DNA from: Brachyspira intermedia PWS/A
GTDB taxonomy: Bacteria > Spirochaetota > Brachyspiria > Brachyspirales > Brachyspiraceae
Direction: 5' to 3'
DNA: 64,000 bases
Assembly (NCBI RefSeq): GCF_000223215.1
Contig: NC_017243.1
Location: 868,001 to 932,000 of the forward strand
Position numbers and translations under genes: made by a program. Under the pieces are notes generated by a model. It was not told the DNA's origin, ran no database searches, and saw only the letters and a list, made by a program, of their open reading frames with translations. Below are positions 36,453 through 46,845 of this stretch, one piece after another. Numbering within the stretch: position 1 is the first letter of the stretch; each line of letters opens with the position of its first letter.

Positions 36453-38066
36453 ATGTCAGAGAATAAAACAGTAAGTAAAGAAAAGATAGCTAAATCATCA
36501 TTAAAAATGTCATTAGTAACTACAGTAAGCAGAGTATTTGGGCTTGTAAGGGATCAAATACAGGCTGCTTTGCTTGGTACTACATTCATAGCAGATGCTT
36601 TTGCAATAGGATTCATACTTCCAAATTTATTGAGGCGATTATTTGCTGAAGGTAATATGGTTGCAAGCTTTATACCTGTATTTACAGAGCTTGAAAAAGA
36701 AAAAGGCATTGAAGAGTCAAAGAAATTTTTTAGGGCTGTTTTTACATTATTGGGATTAATACTTATAGTAGTTGTAGCTATTGGAATAATAATATCTCCT
36801 TTGCTTGTGAGAATACTTTATAAATCAGCACATAATAATATAGAAGCTCTTAATCTGGCATCGGATTTGTCAAGAATAATGTTTCCTTATCTTTTATTTA
36901 TATCTTTGGCAGCTTTAATGCAGGGTGTACTTAATATAAGGGGCTATTATTCAATATCAGCTGCAAGCCCTATACTTTTAAATACTGTAATTATATCTAT
37001 GGCTTTGTTCTTTAAATTTTTTCTTCCTAATTTTTTTAATAATATGGCTTATGTATTCGCATTTGCTGTACTGCTTGGAGGGTTTGTACAATTTGCCTAT
37101 CAAATGCCTTTTGTACATAAACAGGGTTTTAGTTTCAAGCCTTATTTTCATTTTAAAGAACCTTATGTTATAAAGATGATAAAATTATTTGCTCCGGGTA
37201 TTTTCGGTGCTAGTATATATCAGATAAATTTGCTTGTTTCTACTGCATTTGCTGGAGCTATAGGAGAGGGCAGGGTTTCAGCTGTTACTTTTGCTACTAG
37301 AATACATGAATTTGTTTTGGGTGTCTTTGCTGTAAGTGTGGCAACTGTTATGCTTCCTACTTTAAGTAAATTAATAGCTGATAACAAAAAAGATGAAGCT
37401 GTTGAAAATTTAGGATATTCTTTAAGGCTTGTTGCTTTAGTTACAATTCCAGCTACTTTTGGATTTGTGGTACTTGGCAGAGAAATTGTAAGAATGATAT
37501 TTGAGTACGGTGCTTTTTCTTCAAAATCTACATATTTAGTATCTAGTGCTTTAAGATATTTATCTATATCATTATTCTTTGTGGCAAGCTATAGAATACT
37601 TGTACAGTCATTTTATGCTATGAAAGATATGAAAACTCCTGTATATGTAGCATTTTTTACATTTATTATTAATGCTGTTAGTAATTATTTATGTGTTTAT
37701 ATATTTAAATTCGATATTATAGGAATATCTATATCAAGTGTTGTTGCAAATATTGTATCTTTTTGTATACTATATGTATTGCTTATAAAGAGAATGGCAG
37801 TGAAATCGATAATAAATAAAAAAATTGAGGTTGTAAAGACATTGGCTGCTAGTTTATTTATGGCGGCTTCTGTCTATGGAATGAAATATTATTTGTTATC
37901 TAGTAATGCTGATTCTAGGGTATTTTTTATATTAAAAGTATTTATAGTAATATTATTAGGAGTTGTTGTTTATTCTATAATGAACATTATATTAAGAAAT
38001 GATGATTTTGTTTCCTTTATTAGTATGTTTAAAGGCAGATTATCAAGAAAGTTTCTGAAAAAATAA
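36453..38066 (+). CDS. murJ: Lipid II flippase MurJ (MviN)
   Basis: A 537-residue protein of the MOP superfamily with about 14 helices that translocates lipid II for peptidoglycan synthesis. Family marks: VSRVFGLVRDQIQAALLG at the N-terminus, AFAIGFILPNLLRRLFAEGNMVASFIPVF (with the Arg-Arg and Glu of the central cavity) and GEGRVSAVTFATRIHEFVLGVFAVSVATVMLP. The ATG has GAGG upstream. Transcription probably starts in the upstream repeat element. The MCP gene follows about 80 bases later. Confidence 0.95.
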   Translation: MSENKTVSKEKIAKSSLKMSLVTTVSRVFGLVRDQIQAALLGTTFIADAFAIGFILPNLLRRLFAEGNMVASFIPVFTELEKEKGIEESKKFFRAVFTLLGLILIVVVAIGIIISPLLVRILYKSAHNNIEALNLASDLSRIMFPYLLFISLAALMQGVLNIRGYYSISAASPILLNTVIISMALFFKFFLPNFFNNMAYVFAFAVLLGGFVQFAYQMPFVHKQGFSFKPYFHFKEPYVIKMIKLFAPGIFGASIYQINLLVSTAFAGAIGEGRVSAVTFATRIHEFVLGVFAVSVATVMLPTLSKLIADNKKDEAVENLGYSLRLVALVTIPATFGFVVLGREIVRMIFEYGAFSSKSTYLVSSALRYLSISLFFVASYRILVQSFYAMKDMKTPVYVAFFTFIINAVSNYLCVYIFKFDIIGISISSVVANIVSFCILYVLLIKRMAVKSIINKKIEVVKTLAASLFMAASVYGMKYYLLSSNADSRVFFILKVFIVILLGVVVYSIMNIILRNDDFVSFISMFKGRLSRKFLKK

Positions 38067-38145
38067 TATATATCATTCTTAATAATAAGAAAAAAGTATC
38101 CGATAATTTAAGCAGTAATTTTTTATTTAATATAAGGTTTTTTCT

Positions 38146-41040
38146 ATGAGTCTAAAAAATAAGGTACTTTTATTAGTTATTATAGTTGTAATTTTAGCAT
38201 TATCCCCAACAATATTCATAAATACTAGAACGAATAGAGAAGCATTATATAATTCTGCTATGAATATTTCGCAGAACTATTTTTATGATGTATCTTCTAC
38301 TTTTGATAATATATTCACTTCAACGACTGTAGGTACTGTTTCCTTATCAGATATAGCTACAGTATCTTATGATTTATACTCTACAGGAAGTGTTACAGAT
38401 GTTGCTACTAATTTAAGAAAAATAATATATAGATTCCATAAATCTCAATTAGGTTTGCATCATGTTATAGCAAATGGTATATATTTTGAGCCAGATATCA
38501 TAGATAATAATCCTTATATGAGAGGACTTTATTCTTTATATTTGTATGATGTAGGTAATACTGGTAATATGCAGCCTAAAATAGAAACAGTTAATGATAA
38601 CTATAATCAAGAGGAATTTTATTCTTTGGCTCTTCCTGAGAATTGGAATAGAGAGGCTAAAAGACCTAGAACTATTTATTATTCTTCTCCATATTTGAAG
38701 AATATTGATAAGCCTCAAAAAGTTATTTCTTTCTCATCTCCTATATATTCCAGTATAAATGATAATTTGATAGGAGTTTCTTTATCAGATGTTTCTTTAG
38801 AAATAGTTCATGAAATGTTTACTAATATAGTAAAAACAGGACCATTCAATACTGTTATATTTGATTCTAGAAATAGAAGGATAGTTTATCATGATAATGC
38901 TAATTATATATTAAGTGATTTAAAAGATATAGAATGGATTAACAATGCAATAGATAATACAACATTCTATACTAATACTAGAATAAGGGAGAATTATAAA
39001 GTAGGCGATAATACATATACTTTATTTTTCAAACAGTTTGATAATGGTTTTTATAATATATTTATGTATGTTCCTACAAGCTTTTTCTATAATGTATTGG
39101 TAACAACTAATAATACAATATTCTTTATATTAATAGTTGCCATTATAGTTATAATAGTAGTTTTGAATATTACTATTCCTATATCATTAAAGCCTTTGGA
39201 TAAAATATCTCAGGAATTGGAATCTGGGGTGTTTGATAATAATATATTTGTTAATGTAAGTAAGATTCATTCTAGAGACTCTCTTGGAGATTTAAGCACT
39301 TGGATAAGAATATTTTTTGATATGGTTCAGCATGTGTTTTCAAGTGTATCAAAAACTCTTAAAGTATCAAAAGAGCAAAGTAATGCTTTAAAAGTTAAGA
39401 TGGTAGATATATCCGAAGCTGCTGGTTCTATGACAGAATCTGTAAGTTTAATAATAGATAATATATCATCTCAGCAAACAGAATTCAAACATGTAGAAAC
39501 TAGTAATTTGGAAATATATAAAATTATAGCTTCTAGCTTGGCTGAATTAATTTCCATTGATGATATGACTAATAATCTTCAAAGCAAAATCGATGATCAG
39601 TCTGTAAGTATAAATCAAATTAATTCATTAACTATGACTATGCAAAAAGATATGCAGGAAGTATCTCTTTCAGTAGGTAAGGCCAAAGAAGAATCTGAAC
39701 ATGTTGTATCTTTAGCAGAGGATAGTAAAGAAAAAATAGTTAAAACTGAAAATATTACAAAATCATTAATAACTTCTATAAGAGGTATTACAGACTTCGT
39801 AAATTCTACTATTGATATATCTCAGCAGACAAATATGTTAGCGATGAATGCTGCTATTGAGGCTGCACATGCTGGAGAACAAGGTAAAGGATTCGCAGTT
39901 GTTGCTGAAGAGATTAGAAAATTAGCTACTACAACAAATTTGCAGTCTGAAAAAGCTTGGAAGATATTAAGAGATATAGAAAAAGAAATGAATCTTATTA
40001 TGTCAAGTATGACAGAAAGAATAGTAACTACAGAAGATATGTTAGTTAAGCTTCAGAATTTTGTTAATACTATGACTAAGGTGAAAAAAGTTGCAGATGA
40101 AAAATATGATTCTACAAAAGAGATAAGTGTATCTATAGAAAGTCTGTATGATGCTGTTAAAGAGATTAAAGAACAATATACAAATTTACATGGAAGAATA
40201 TCTATAGCGAAGGATGATTTGGTAAATCTTTCTGATTTCTCTAAGAAAAATGATGAGGCCATGAAGCTTGTATCACAAAATAGTGATGATATAGTTTCTA
40301 AGACTCAGGATATGGGAAATCAAATAGGAAATGTATTTGGTTTAATAAAAGAAATAGAACAGCTTTCTAATGTAGCCAGTGATTCAGTTGATATGTTAGA
40401 AAAAGAAATGTCTAATTATGTTATAAAAGATTTTGAAGATGTTATTAAAGAGAAAATAAAAATTATTAATGAAGGCGATAGGGCATACAGCAGACAGGCA
40501 TTCGTAGAAAGTATTTATAGATTTGTTGTAGCTACTTTTGGAAAGGATAAATTCCAAACTCTTTTAGATCAAATGCCTGATGAATGTAAAAACATATTTA
40601 AAGATTTGAAAAAGACTAAATTTAGAAAGAAATATCCTTTGTCTACATCTTGTTTTATACCTATGACTTCAATAATGGATGAGTTCTATGATGGAGCAAG
40701 AGAAGGTATTAGACAAAAAGCTAGATATGATTTTAAAAGGTTTAGTTTTATTAAAAAAGTATTTATAAAACTTGCTAAAAAGAATTCATTAGCTGATGTA
40801 TTTGTTAACTTTACTAAGAAAATGTTTAAAAATATCCATGTAGAAGTAGTTAAAGCAGAGAAGAGACGTATTATTTATCATCTTCACTACTTCCCTAATT
40901 ATGATTCTATGATAGAAACTTATTTTGATGAGATGATAAAAAATATATTTAGATTCAAATATCCTAATGGTTCTAAAGTAAAGATGACTAAGTCTATAAG
41001 TAAAGGTTATATTTATACTGAATATATAGTAACTTGGTAA
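38146..41040 (+). CDS. Methyl-accepting chemotaxis protein with extra C-terminal domain
   Basis: A 964-residue transmembrane chemoreceptor: helix 1 (residues about 6-25), a large extracytoplasmic sensor of about 300 residues with dCache-like spacing, helix 2 (about 325-348), HAMP (about 345-400), coiled coils, and the signalling hairpin [23 protein letters not shown] at about 560. After the methylation bundle comes an extension of about 200 residues (757-964) with no similarity to ordinary MCPs. It is helical, then basic ([23 protein letters not shown]), and ends in a beta-rich [10 protein letters not shown]. The layout faintly recalls DUF2378, without proof. The usual NWETF-type tail is absent. 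Confidence 0.9.
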   Translation: MSLKNKVLLLVIIVVILALSPTIFINTRTNREALYNSAMNISQNYFYDVSSTFDNIFTSTTVGTVSLSDIATVSYDLYSTGSVTDVATNLRKIIYRFHKSQLGLHHVIANGIYFEPDIIDNNPYMRGLYSLYLYDVGNTGNMQPKIETVNDNYNQEEFYSLALPENWNREAKRPRTIYYSSPYLKNIDKPQKVISFSSPIYSSINDNLIGVSLSDVSLEIVHEMFTNIVKTGPFNTVIFDSRNRRIVYHDNANYILSDLKDIEWINNAIDNTTFYTNTRIRENYKVGDNTYTLFFKQFDNGFYNIFMYVPTSFFYNVLVTTNNTIFFILIVAIIVIIVVLNITIPISLKPLDKISQELESGVFDNNIFVNVSKIHSRDSLGDLSTWIRIFFDMVQHVFSSVSKTLKVSKEQSNALKVKMVDISEAAGSMTESVSLIIDNISSQQTEFKHVETSNLEIYKIIASSLAELISIDDMTNNLQSKIDDQSVSINQINSLTMTMQKDMQEVSLSVGKAKEESEHVVSLAEDSKEKIVKTENITKSLITSIRGITDFVNSTIDISQQTNMLAMNAAIEAAHAGEQGKGFAVVAEEIRKLATTTNLQSEKAWKILRDIEKEMNLIMSSMTERIVTTEDMLVKLQNFVNTMTKVKKVADEKYDSTKEISVSIESLYDAVKEIKEQYTNLHGRISIAKDDLVNLSDFSKKNDEAMKLVSQNSDDIVSKTQDMGNQIGNVFGLIKEIEQLSNVASDSVDMLEKEMSNYVIKDFEDVIKEKIKIINEGDRAYSRQAFVESIYRFVVATFGKDKFQTLLDQMPDECKNIFKDLKKTKFRKKYPLSTSCFIPMTSIMDEFYDGAREGIRQKARYDFKRFSFIKKVFIKLAKKNSLADVFVNFTKKMFKNIHVEVVKAEKRRIIYHLHYFPNYDSMIETYFDEMIKNIFRFKYPNGSKVKMTKSISKGYIYTEYIVTW

Positions 41041-41057
41041 TTATTAATAAACATATA

Positions 41058-41093
41058 AAGTCTGAATCTTTAATATGGTTCAGGCTTTTTTAT
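41058..41093 (+). terminator. MCP gene terminator
   Basis: AAAGTCTGAATC pairs with GGTTCAGGCTTT (two G-U pairs) and is followed by a T6 tract. Confidence 0.85.
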
Positions 41094-41156
41094 TGCTAAT
41101 ATAATTTTAATGATTTCCGATATAATTAACGATACAATTTTACTACAGGAAAGATT

Positions 41157-41540
41157 ATGAATATAACTGATAAATATAATTTAAGTATGGGCAGTGCTAA
41201 TTTGACTAAATTAGAAAATGCCAAAAAACAATATGGAAATGCTAAATTCTCTATAGATACAACTCCAACAGAAAATGTAAATAATGCAATATCCAAATAT
41301 AATAAAGAATTTGAAAAAAAACGTTTAAGACAAGTATCTGAAGACTTTGAAGCTTTGATGATTAATCAAATGCTTAAAGAGATGAGAAAAACTGTTGATA
41401 AAAGCGGTTTAATAGATGGAGGTATGGCTGAGCAGATATTTGAGGATATGCTTTATGATGAATATGCAAAAGAATTCTCAAAAACAAAAACTTTTGGTCT
41501 TGCTGATATCATATATAATCAAATGGAAAAATATGTATAA
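41157..41540 (+). CDS. flgJ: FlgJ-type rod-binding protein
   Basis: A 127-residue protein matching the N-terminal rod-binding domain of FlgJ: QVSEDFEALMINQMLKEMRKTVDKSGLIDGGMAEQIFEDMLYDEYAKEFSK is the conserved block (about 55-105). The peptidoglycan hydrolase domain of enterobacterial FlgJ is absent, as in spirochaetes. It would assist assembly of the periplasmic flagellar rod. It is not near other flagellar genes in this window. The ATG has AGGAAAG upstream and a TATAAT-like box before it. Confidence 0.9.
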   Translation: MNITDKYNLSMGSANLTKLENAKKQYGNAKFSIDTTPTENVNNAISKYNKEFEKKRLRQVSEDFEALMINQMLKEMRKTVDKSGLIDGGMAEQIFEDMLYDEYAKEFSKTKTFGLADIIYNQMEKYV

Positions 41541-41574
41541 TATAGTTTTAATTTAAAAACATAATATTAATATT

Positions 41575-42018
41575 ATGACAAAATTTTTAAAACTTATATT
41601 AATATCTTTTTTAGTATTTTTTATAAATTACGACAGCAATAAACATTTTGATAAATATTATATCCCAATAGATAGATTGTGTATGATTAGAAATGTTACA
41701 GGATATCCATGTCCAGGATGTGGAATGACAAGAGCACATATAGAAGTTTTAAAATTAAATTTCAAAAAAGCTTTTTATTATCATCCATTATTCATATTTC
41801 CAAGTATTATTTTCTTTGTAGTGATTTTTAAAAAAAGGTTTAAAATAGCAAATTATATCTATCATAATAACTATATTATAATCTCTATGTTATTAATTTT
41901 TATAATCGTATATATCATTAGATTTATATTATTATTTCCGAATGAAGAGCCTTTTACATATAATTATGACAGTGAATTTTACAGAGCATTCAAAATTATA
42001 AAAAATATACTTAAATGA
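41575..42018 (+). CDS. DUF2752 membrane protein
   Basis: A 147-residue integral membrane protein. The DUF2752 signature GYPCPGCGMTRAHIEVLKLNF lies near residue 43, followed by YYHPLFIFPSIIFFVVIFKK and further helices. Family members are small inner-membrane proteins of unknown function with a conserved Cys-Pro-x-Cys-Gly motif. It sits 34 bases after the FlgJ gene. The ribosome-binding site is weak. Confidence 0.88.
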   Translation: MTKFLKLILISFLVFFINYDSNKHFDKYYIPIDRLCMIRNVTGYPCPGCGMTRAHIEVLKLNFKKAFYYHPLFIFPSIIFFVVIFKKRFKIANYIYHNNYIIISMLLIFIIVYIIRFILLFPNEEPFTYNYDSEFYRAFKIIKNILK

Positions 42019-42116
42019 TTATTATATGTAAATTCGTTTTACATCTATTAATTTTTCAAATTTCTATTTTATTGGTTTAAGTTTATACATTGTTAAATGA
42101 GATAGGAATAAAAAAT

Positions 42117-43475
42117 ATGCCGGCTTTTTTATTAATATTATTATATATGTTTTTGTCTTTTCCTATTTATGCTGAAGATAATATTCTGTCTGAAGATGAA
42201 AATGCATTTGACTATGAAATTATACAAGAAGAAACAAATGAAATTCAAGCATCTCATAAAGAAAAGCAATTTCTCTTTGACAAATCAATATATATAAGAA
42301 AAAGTCAAATAAAGTCATCTAAATCACAAAATATGGCAGAACTTATAAAAGAATATTGTAATATAGATATAAAAAATAAAACAGTATATTCTCAGTCTAC
42401 ATTTATATTGAATGGTAAAGTACTTAATAATGATGAAAAAAAAATATATTTATTTTTATATAATAAAGATGATATAGATTCAATAAATATTAATTATTAT
42501 GCATCAAGCGGAAGTATTGTATATGATATTTTGAGTAAGAAATATTCTAAATCTGAAGAACTACTATATACAAAATTATCAAGAGATATTAAGCTTGAAT
42601 CGGATAAAACTATTAAGTATGTAAAAACTCAAACCAATGAAAGTAAATCTTCTGGTAAAATGAATTTGCTTGAATATAATATAAAAAATCAAAATAATAG
42701 TTCATTAAATTTTAATTTAGATACTTCAGGAGAGGAAAGGGGATTCAGCAGTAAGAAAAGTAAGACAGCAGATTTCAGATCATACGTGAATGGAAATGTT
42801 AATTTTAATGTAAGTCCTATAAAACAGATAAGTGTAACAGGAAGATATTTTGTTAATATGCAAACTGATATTGCATTATTAAATAGGGGATACACTAATA
42901 ATATAAAAAATCAGAATTTATATCAGGGCGGTAATATTAAATTATCATTAAAACCACATGATATAGTTACTCTTGAAGCTTTATATTTTATAAGCTCTAA
43001 AAAAGATTTACTTACAAATAATAATCAATATCTTACAACTCAAGGAACTAAAACTAGTATAATATTCAATATACCAATAAAAGATATTAGTTCAACCATA
43101 AGGATAAAAGGTAATTATTCATATTTGGTTGGTAAAAATTTATATAATGTAAGTGTAAATAATAATGATTTACCGGGACTTCCAAGGCATCAGTTTAATA
43201 CATCTTTGGAATATATATATAGTCGAAATAAGGATTTTGAATCAAGCATACTTTTTAATGTACAATATATAGGGGATCAATATAATAATACAACAAAATC
43301 TGAAGTTGATAAGTCTTATACCACATTTGATATAATAAGTTCATTTGTATTTAAAAAAGATATATCTCTAAAATTTGGTGTAAAGAATGTATTAGATGTT
43401 AAGTATGAAACTATTAAAGGCTATCCTATATCAAGCAGAGAATATTTTGTAAATGTTTCTGCCAAATTACGATAA
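42117..43475 (+). CDS. Short TonB-dependent-receptor-like outer membrane protein
   Basis: About 452 residues from ATG 42117, which starts the signal peptide MPAFLLILLYMFLSFPIYAED; the upstream TTG adds nothing plausible. The N-terminal 150 residues hold a reduced plug-like segment (NMAELIKEYCNID, then FILNGKVLNNDEKKI and NKDDIDSINI). The rest alternates amphipathic strands and ends in the family-typical LKFGVKNVLDVKYETIKGYPISSREYFVNVSAKLR. It is much shorter than usual receptors (600-800 residues), with perhaps 12 strands rather than 22. The ligand is unknown. Confidence 0.75.
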   Translation: MPAFLLILLYMFLSFPIYAEDNILSEDENAFDYEIIQEETNEIQASHKEKQFLFDKSIYIRKSQIKSSKSQNMAELIKEYCNIDIKNKTVYSQSTFILNGKVLNNDEKKIYLFLYNKDDIDSININYYASSGSIVYDILSKKYSKSEELLYTKLSRDIKLESDKTIKYVKTQTNESKSSGKMNLLEYNIKNQNNSSLNFNLDTSGEERGFSSKKSKTADFRSYVNGNVNFNVSPIKQISVTGRYFVNMQTDIALLNRGYTNNIKNQNLYQGGNIKLSLKPHDIVTLEALYFISSKKDLLTNNNQYLTTQGTKTSIIFNIPIKDISSTIRIKGNYSYLVGKNLYNVSVNNNDLPGLPRHQFNTSLEYIYSRNKDFESSILFNVQYIGDQYNNTTKSEVDKSYTTFDIISSFVFKKDISLKFGVKNVLDVKYETIKGYPISSREYFVNVSAKLR

Positions 43476-43519
43476 TAATTAAGTTATGTAATCTATTAAA
43501 AAACAATTATGGAAATATT

Positions 43520-46285
43520 ATGAAAAAAACATTTCTTATTATCGATGCATTTGGTATACTTTACAGATACCATTTTATTTTTTTGAAAAGACCTCTTTTA
43601 AACTCTAAGGGGCAAAATGTTTCATCTATTAATGGTTTCATGAGAACTTATTTCTCGCTTATTAATACATATCCTGCTGAATATGTTGCTATAGCTTTGG
43701 ACAGTTCTAGAAAAACTTTTAGAAATGAAATATATAAAGAGTATAAAGAGAATAGGGAGAGTATGCCTGATGATTTAAGAAGTCAGATACCTATACTTTA
43801 TAATCTTATAGATGCTTTAGGTATATCTAGAATAGTACTAGAGAATTATGAGGCTGATGATATAGTTGGAACTATTGCTGAGAAAAATAAAAAAGAGAAT
43901 ATAAAAACTATAATTTATTCTCCTGATAAAGATATACTTCAGCTTGTTTGCGATGATGTAAGAGTGGTTGCAAGCAATAAAGATAATGAGTTAATGGAAT
44001 ATGATGCTGAGGCTGTTAAAGAAAAGAGGGGAGTTTATCCTAATCAAATAATAGATTTACTTGCCCTTATGGGTGATGCTTCTGATAATATACCTGGAGT
44101 TAAAGGAGTAGGAGAGAAGACTGCTTTAAAACTTCTTGAAGAATATAAAAGTTTAGACGGTATATATGAAAATATTGATTCTATTAAGGGTAAGATTCAA
44201 GAAAAACTCTTAGAATCAAAAGATATGGCATATATGAGCTATAAACTTGCTACCATCGAAAGAGATATTAAAGATTTTAATTTAGATTATAATGAAATAG
44301 CAAGCAGTAAAATAAATATTGATGAAGTTAATAAAATATTAGATGAATTAGAATTAAAACAGATAAGAGATAAAATTAATTCATATATATATGGTTCTTC
44401 TTCAAATAAAAAAGCTGAAAAAGTAAAAATATCTGATGAAAAAACAAATAGCAATGAAACAGTAAAAGAAGAAAGTCCTATACTTAGTGCTAAAGATAAT
44501 AAGGCTAGCTATTATTTAATAGAGAATGAAACAGAATTAGAAAATCTTTTAAAAGATATTAACAGTAAAAAACTTGTATGTATAGATTTTGAAACTACAG
44601 GACTTGATACTTTCAAAGATACTATAATAGGAATTTCATTTGCTATAAGATCTAATGAAGCATTTTATTTAGATTTAAGCGGAAGAACTAATATTGATAA
44701 AGATAAATGTATGAATCTTGTATTTGATACTTTATCTAAAGAAGATATAAAGGTTATAGGTCATAATCTTAAATATGAATACAAGATGATGAGAGCTATT
44801 GGTAAAAGTTTAGGCAATATGTACTTTGATACTATGGTTGCTGCATATTTGATTAATCCTACAAGAGGAAGATACAATATGGATGATTTAGCTATGGCTT
44901 ATCTTTCATACAATACAATCAAATACAGCGATTTAACTGATAATGCTAAAAAGACATTATTAGATGCACCTTTAAAAGATGTTGTTGAGTATGCTTGCGA
45001 AGATGCTGATGTAACATTCAGATTCTATGAATGTTTTGCTCCTCTTTTAAAAACTCATAATCTTGAAGAATTATTTTTTAATATAGAAATGCCTTTAGTT
45101 AGCGTACTTGCTGATATGGAATTTGACGGTGTTTATATAAGCAGCGAAAGAATGAAAGCATTATCCGATGAGTATACTTCACTATTAGAAAAGACTAAAG
45201 AGAAAATATATAAAGAAGCAGGAGAAGAATTTAATTTACAATCTCCTAAACAGCTTGAGTATATACTATTCGATAAAATGGGAATACCTCCAACTAAAAA
45301 AACAAAAACAGGTTTCTCAACTGATGAAGAAGTATTAACAGAACTTTCTCAAAAATACAAAATAGCAGAATACATGCTTACATATAGAAAATATGCAAAA
45401 TTAAAAAATACTTATCTTGATGTGTTCCCTACTTTGATAAATGAAAAAACAGGAAGAATACATGCTTCATTCAATCAAACTGTAACAGCTACAGGACGTT
45501 TATCATCATCAGAACCTAATTTGCAGAATATTCCGGTGAGAGGTGAAGAGGGTAGAGAGATAAGAAATACATTCATACCAGAAAAAGGCAATTTACTTAT
45601 AGCAGCAGACTATTCTCAAATAGAATTAAGATTATTGGCACATTTCAGTAATGATCCTGTATTAGTAGAAGCATTCAAAAATAATGATGATATTCACAGA
45701 AAAACAGCAATGAAAATATATTCTGTGAGCAAAGAGCATGTAACTGCATCAATGAGAAATATTGCTAAGATAATAAACTTCTCTATCATTTACGGTAAAA
45801 CAGCATTCGGACTTTCAAAAGAGCTTGGAATAAAAAGAAAAGAAGCTGAAGATTTTATAAAAGGATATTTTTCAACATATTCAAGAGTGAAGCCTTTCTG
45901 TGAGGAAGTAGTTGAAGAAGTAAGAAATAAAGGCTATGTAAGAACTATGTGCGGAAGGATTAGGGATTTATCAAAGACTATCAATTCTTCAAATGCTATG
46001 GCTAGAAATGAGGCTGAAAGAATGGCTTTGAATACTCTTATTCAGGGAAGTGCTGCTGACATGATAAAGGTTGCTATGGTTGCTATACATAAAGAGTTTA
46101 AAAATCATTTGAAGACAGCAAAAATAGTTATGCAAGTTCATGACGAATTAGTAGTTGAAGTTTCTGAAAAAGAGGCTGACAAGGCTATGACTATAATGAA
46201 AGAGATAATGGAGCATTCAGTAAAAACTAATGTGCCTATAACTGTTGATATACATAAAGGAAACAGCTGGGGAGAGGTTCATTAA
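43520..46285 (+). CDS. polA: DNA polymerase I
   Basis: A 921-residue enzyme with three domains. The 5'-3' exonuclease (about 1-290) has NYEADDIVGTIA and LALMGDASDNIPGVKGVGEKTA. The 3'-5' exonuclease (about 335-510) has CIDFETTGLD and YACEDADVTF. The polymerase (about 540-921) has DYSQIELRLLAH, KIINFSIIYGKTAFGLS and MQVHDELVVEV. In the second exonuclease motif the catalytic Asp424 equivalent is Glu (GHNLKYE, residue about 420). This may lower but not abolish proofreading. It functions in Okazaki fragment processing and repair. A terminator follows. Confidence 0.97.
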   Translation: MKKTFLIIDAFGILYRYHFIFLKRPLLNSKGQNVSSINGFMRTYFSLINTYPAEYVAIALDSSRKTFRNEIYKEYKENRESMPDDLRSQIPILYNLIDALGISRIVLENYEADDIVGTIAEKNKKENIKTIIYSPDKDILQLVCDDVRVVASNKDNELMEYDAEAVKEKRGVYPNQIIDLLALMGDASDNIPGVKGVGEKTALKLLEEYKSLDGIYENIDSIKGKIQEKLLESKDMAYMSYKLATIERDIKDFNLDYNEIASSKINIDEVNKILDELELKQIRDKINSYIYGSSSNKKAEKVKISDEKTNSNETVKEESPILSAKDNKASYYLIENETELENLLKDINSKKLVCIDFETTGLDTFKDTIIGISFAIRSNEAFYLDLSGRTNIDKDKCMNLVFDTLSKEDIKVIGHNLKYEYKMMRAIGKSLGNMYFDTMVAAYLINPTRGRYNMDDLAMAYLSYNTIKYSDLTDNAKKTLLDAPLKDVVEYACEDADVTFRFYECFAPLLKTHNLEELFFNIEMPLVSVLADMEFDGVYISSERMKALSDEYTSLLEKTKEKIYKEAGEEFNLQSPKQLEYILFDKMGIPPTKKTKTGFSTDEEVLTELSQKYKIAEYMLTYRKYAKLKNTYLDVFPTLINEKTGRIHASFNQTVTATGRLSSSEPNLQNIPVRGEEGREIRNTFIPEKGNLLIAADYSQIELRLLAHFSNDPVLVEAFKNNDDIHRKTAMKIYSVSKEHVTASMRNIAKIINFSIIYGKTAFGLSKELGIKRKEAEDFIKGYFSTYSRVKPFCEEVVEEVRNKGYVRTMCGRIRDLSKTINSSNAMARNEAERMALNTLIQGSAADMIKVAMVAIHKEFKNHLKTAKIVMQVHDELVVEVSEKEADKAMTIMKEIMEHSVKTNVPITVDIHKGNSWGEVH

Positions 46286-46300
46286 TATTTGAATTTTTTA

Positions 46301-46344
46301 AAGAAAAAGAGTATTTTATTTTTTATATAAAAACTCTTTTTCTT
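46301..46344 (+). terminator. polA terminator
   Basis: AAGAAAAAGAGT pairs perfectly with ACTCTTTTTCTT around a 20-base AT-rich loop. Between here and 46464 I see only AT-rich DNA. Confidence 0.7.
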
Positions 46345-46464
46345 AAATAAAAATTAATAAATCATTGTTATATATTTATTATTTTTGATGTGATTTATAA
46401 AAAACAATGAAAAATAAATCTATTATATTTCAATAGTTTTTGTAATATTTATATTATTCTTTAG

Positions 46465-46815
46465 TATATACTGAAAATTTTTAAGTTTGTCAATGTTTTC
46501 TTGTTCTTTTTCCCGCCGCAAAAAGAACCAGACAAAGTCCGCCTGCGGCGAAAGTGCAAGTATAAAATTAGTACTAAATAATACTAATTTTGTCTTACAT
46601 GCAAGATAATTTATTAAATTAAAGACTAAATGCAGTCTTTCGCGAAGCGTATCCGAGCCTGTCGAGGATATAGGTTCTTTTTACCAATACCACAGGCACT
46701 CTTTTCAGTCGCAAAAGAACTAGGGTTCGGCACGACTGTGTGCTTCGCAGCAAAGCCCTGAAAATATTTTGAATTAAAAAAATTATTTTGACAAAATATA
46801 TTTTTTTAGTATACA
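46465..46815 (-). repeat. GC-rich MITE-like repeat with outward promoters, copy 2
   Basis: About 350 bases, in inverted orientation to copy 1. The ends carry TTGACA-17-TATATA reading minus (46465-46493, towards the 3' side of polA) and TTGACA-16-TATACA reading plus (46788-46815, towards the GrpB-family gene). The shared core is at 46628-46679. This copy has an extra hairpin, AAAATTAGTA/TACTAATTTT (46564-46591). It encodes no protein. Confidence 0.65.
46788..46815 (+). promoter_or_regulatory. Promoter at the repeat end upstream of the GrpB-family gene
   Basis: TTGACA and TATACA are separated by 16 bases. The leader before ATG 46846 would be about 24 bases and includes a TTGGAG ribosome-binding site. 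Confidence 0.6.
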
Positions 46816-46845
46816 TAATAATTTTATTATATTTGGAGTTTGTGA

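Noticed and set aside
46619-46816. 65-residue open frame inside repeat copy 2
   Set aside because: Same repeat DNA and no conserved coding potential between copies.
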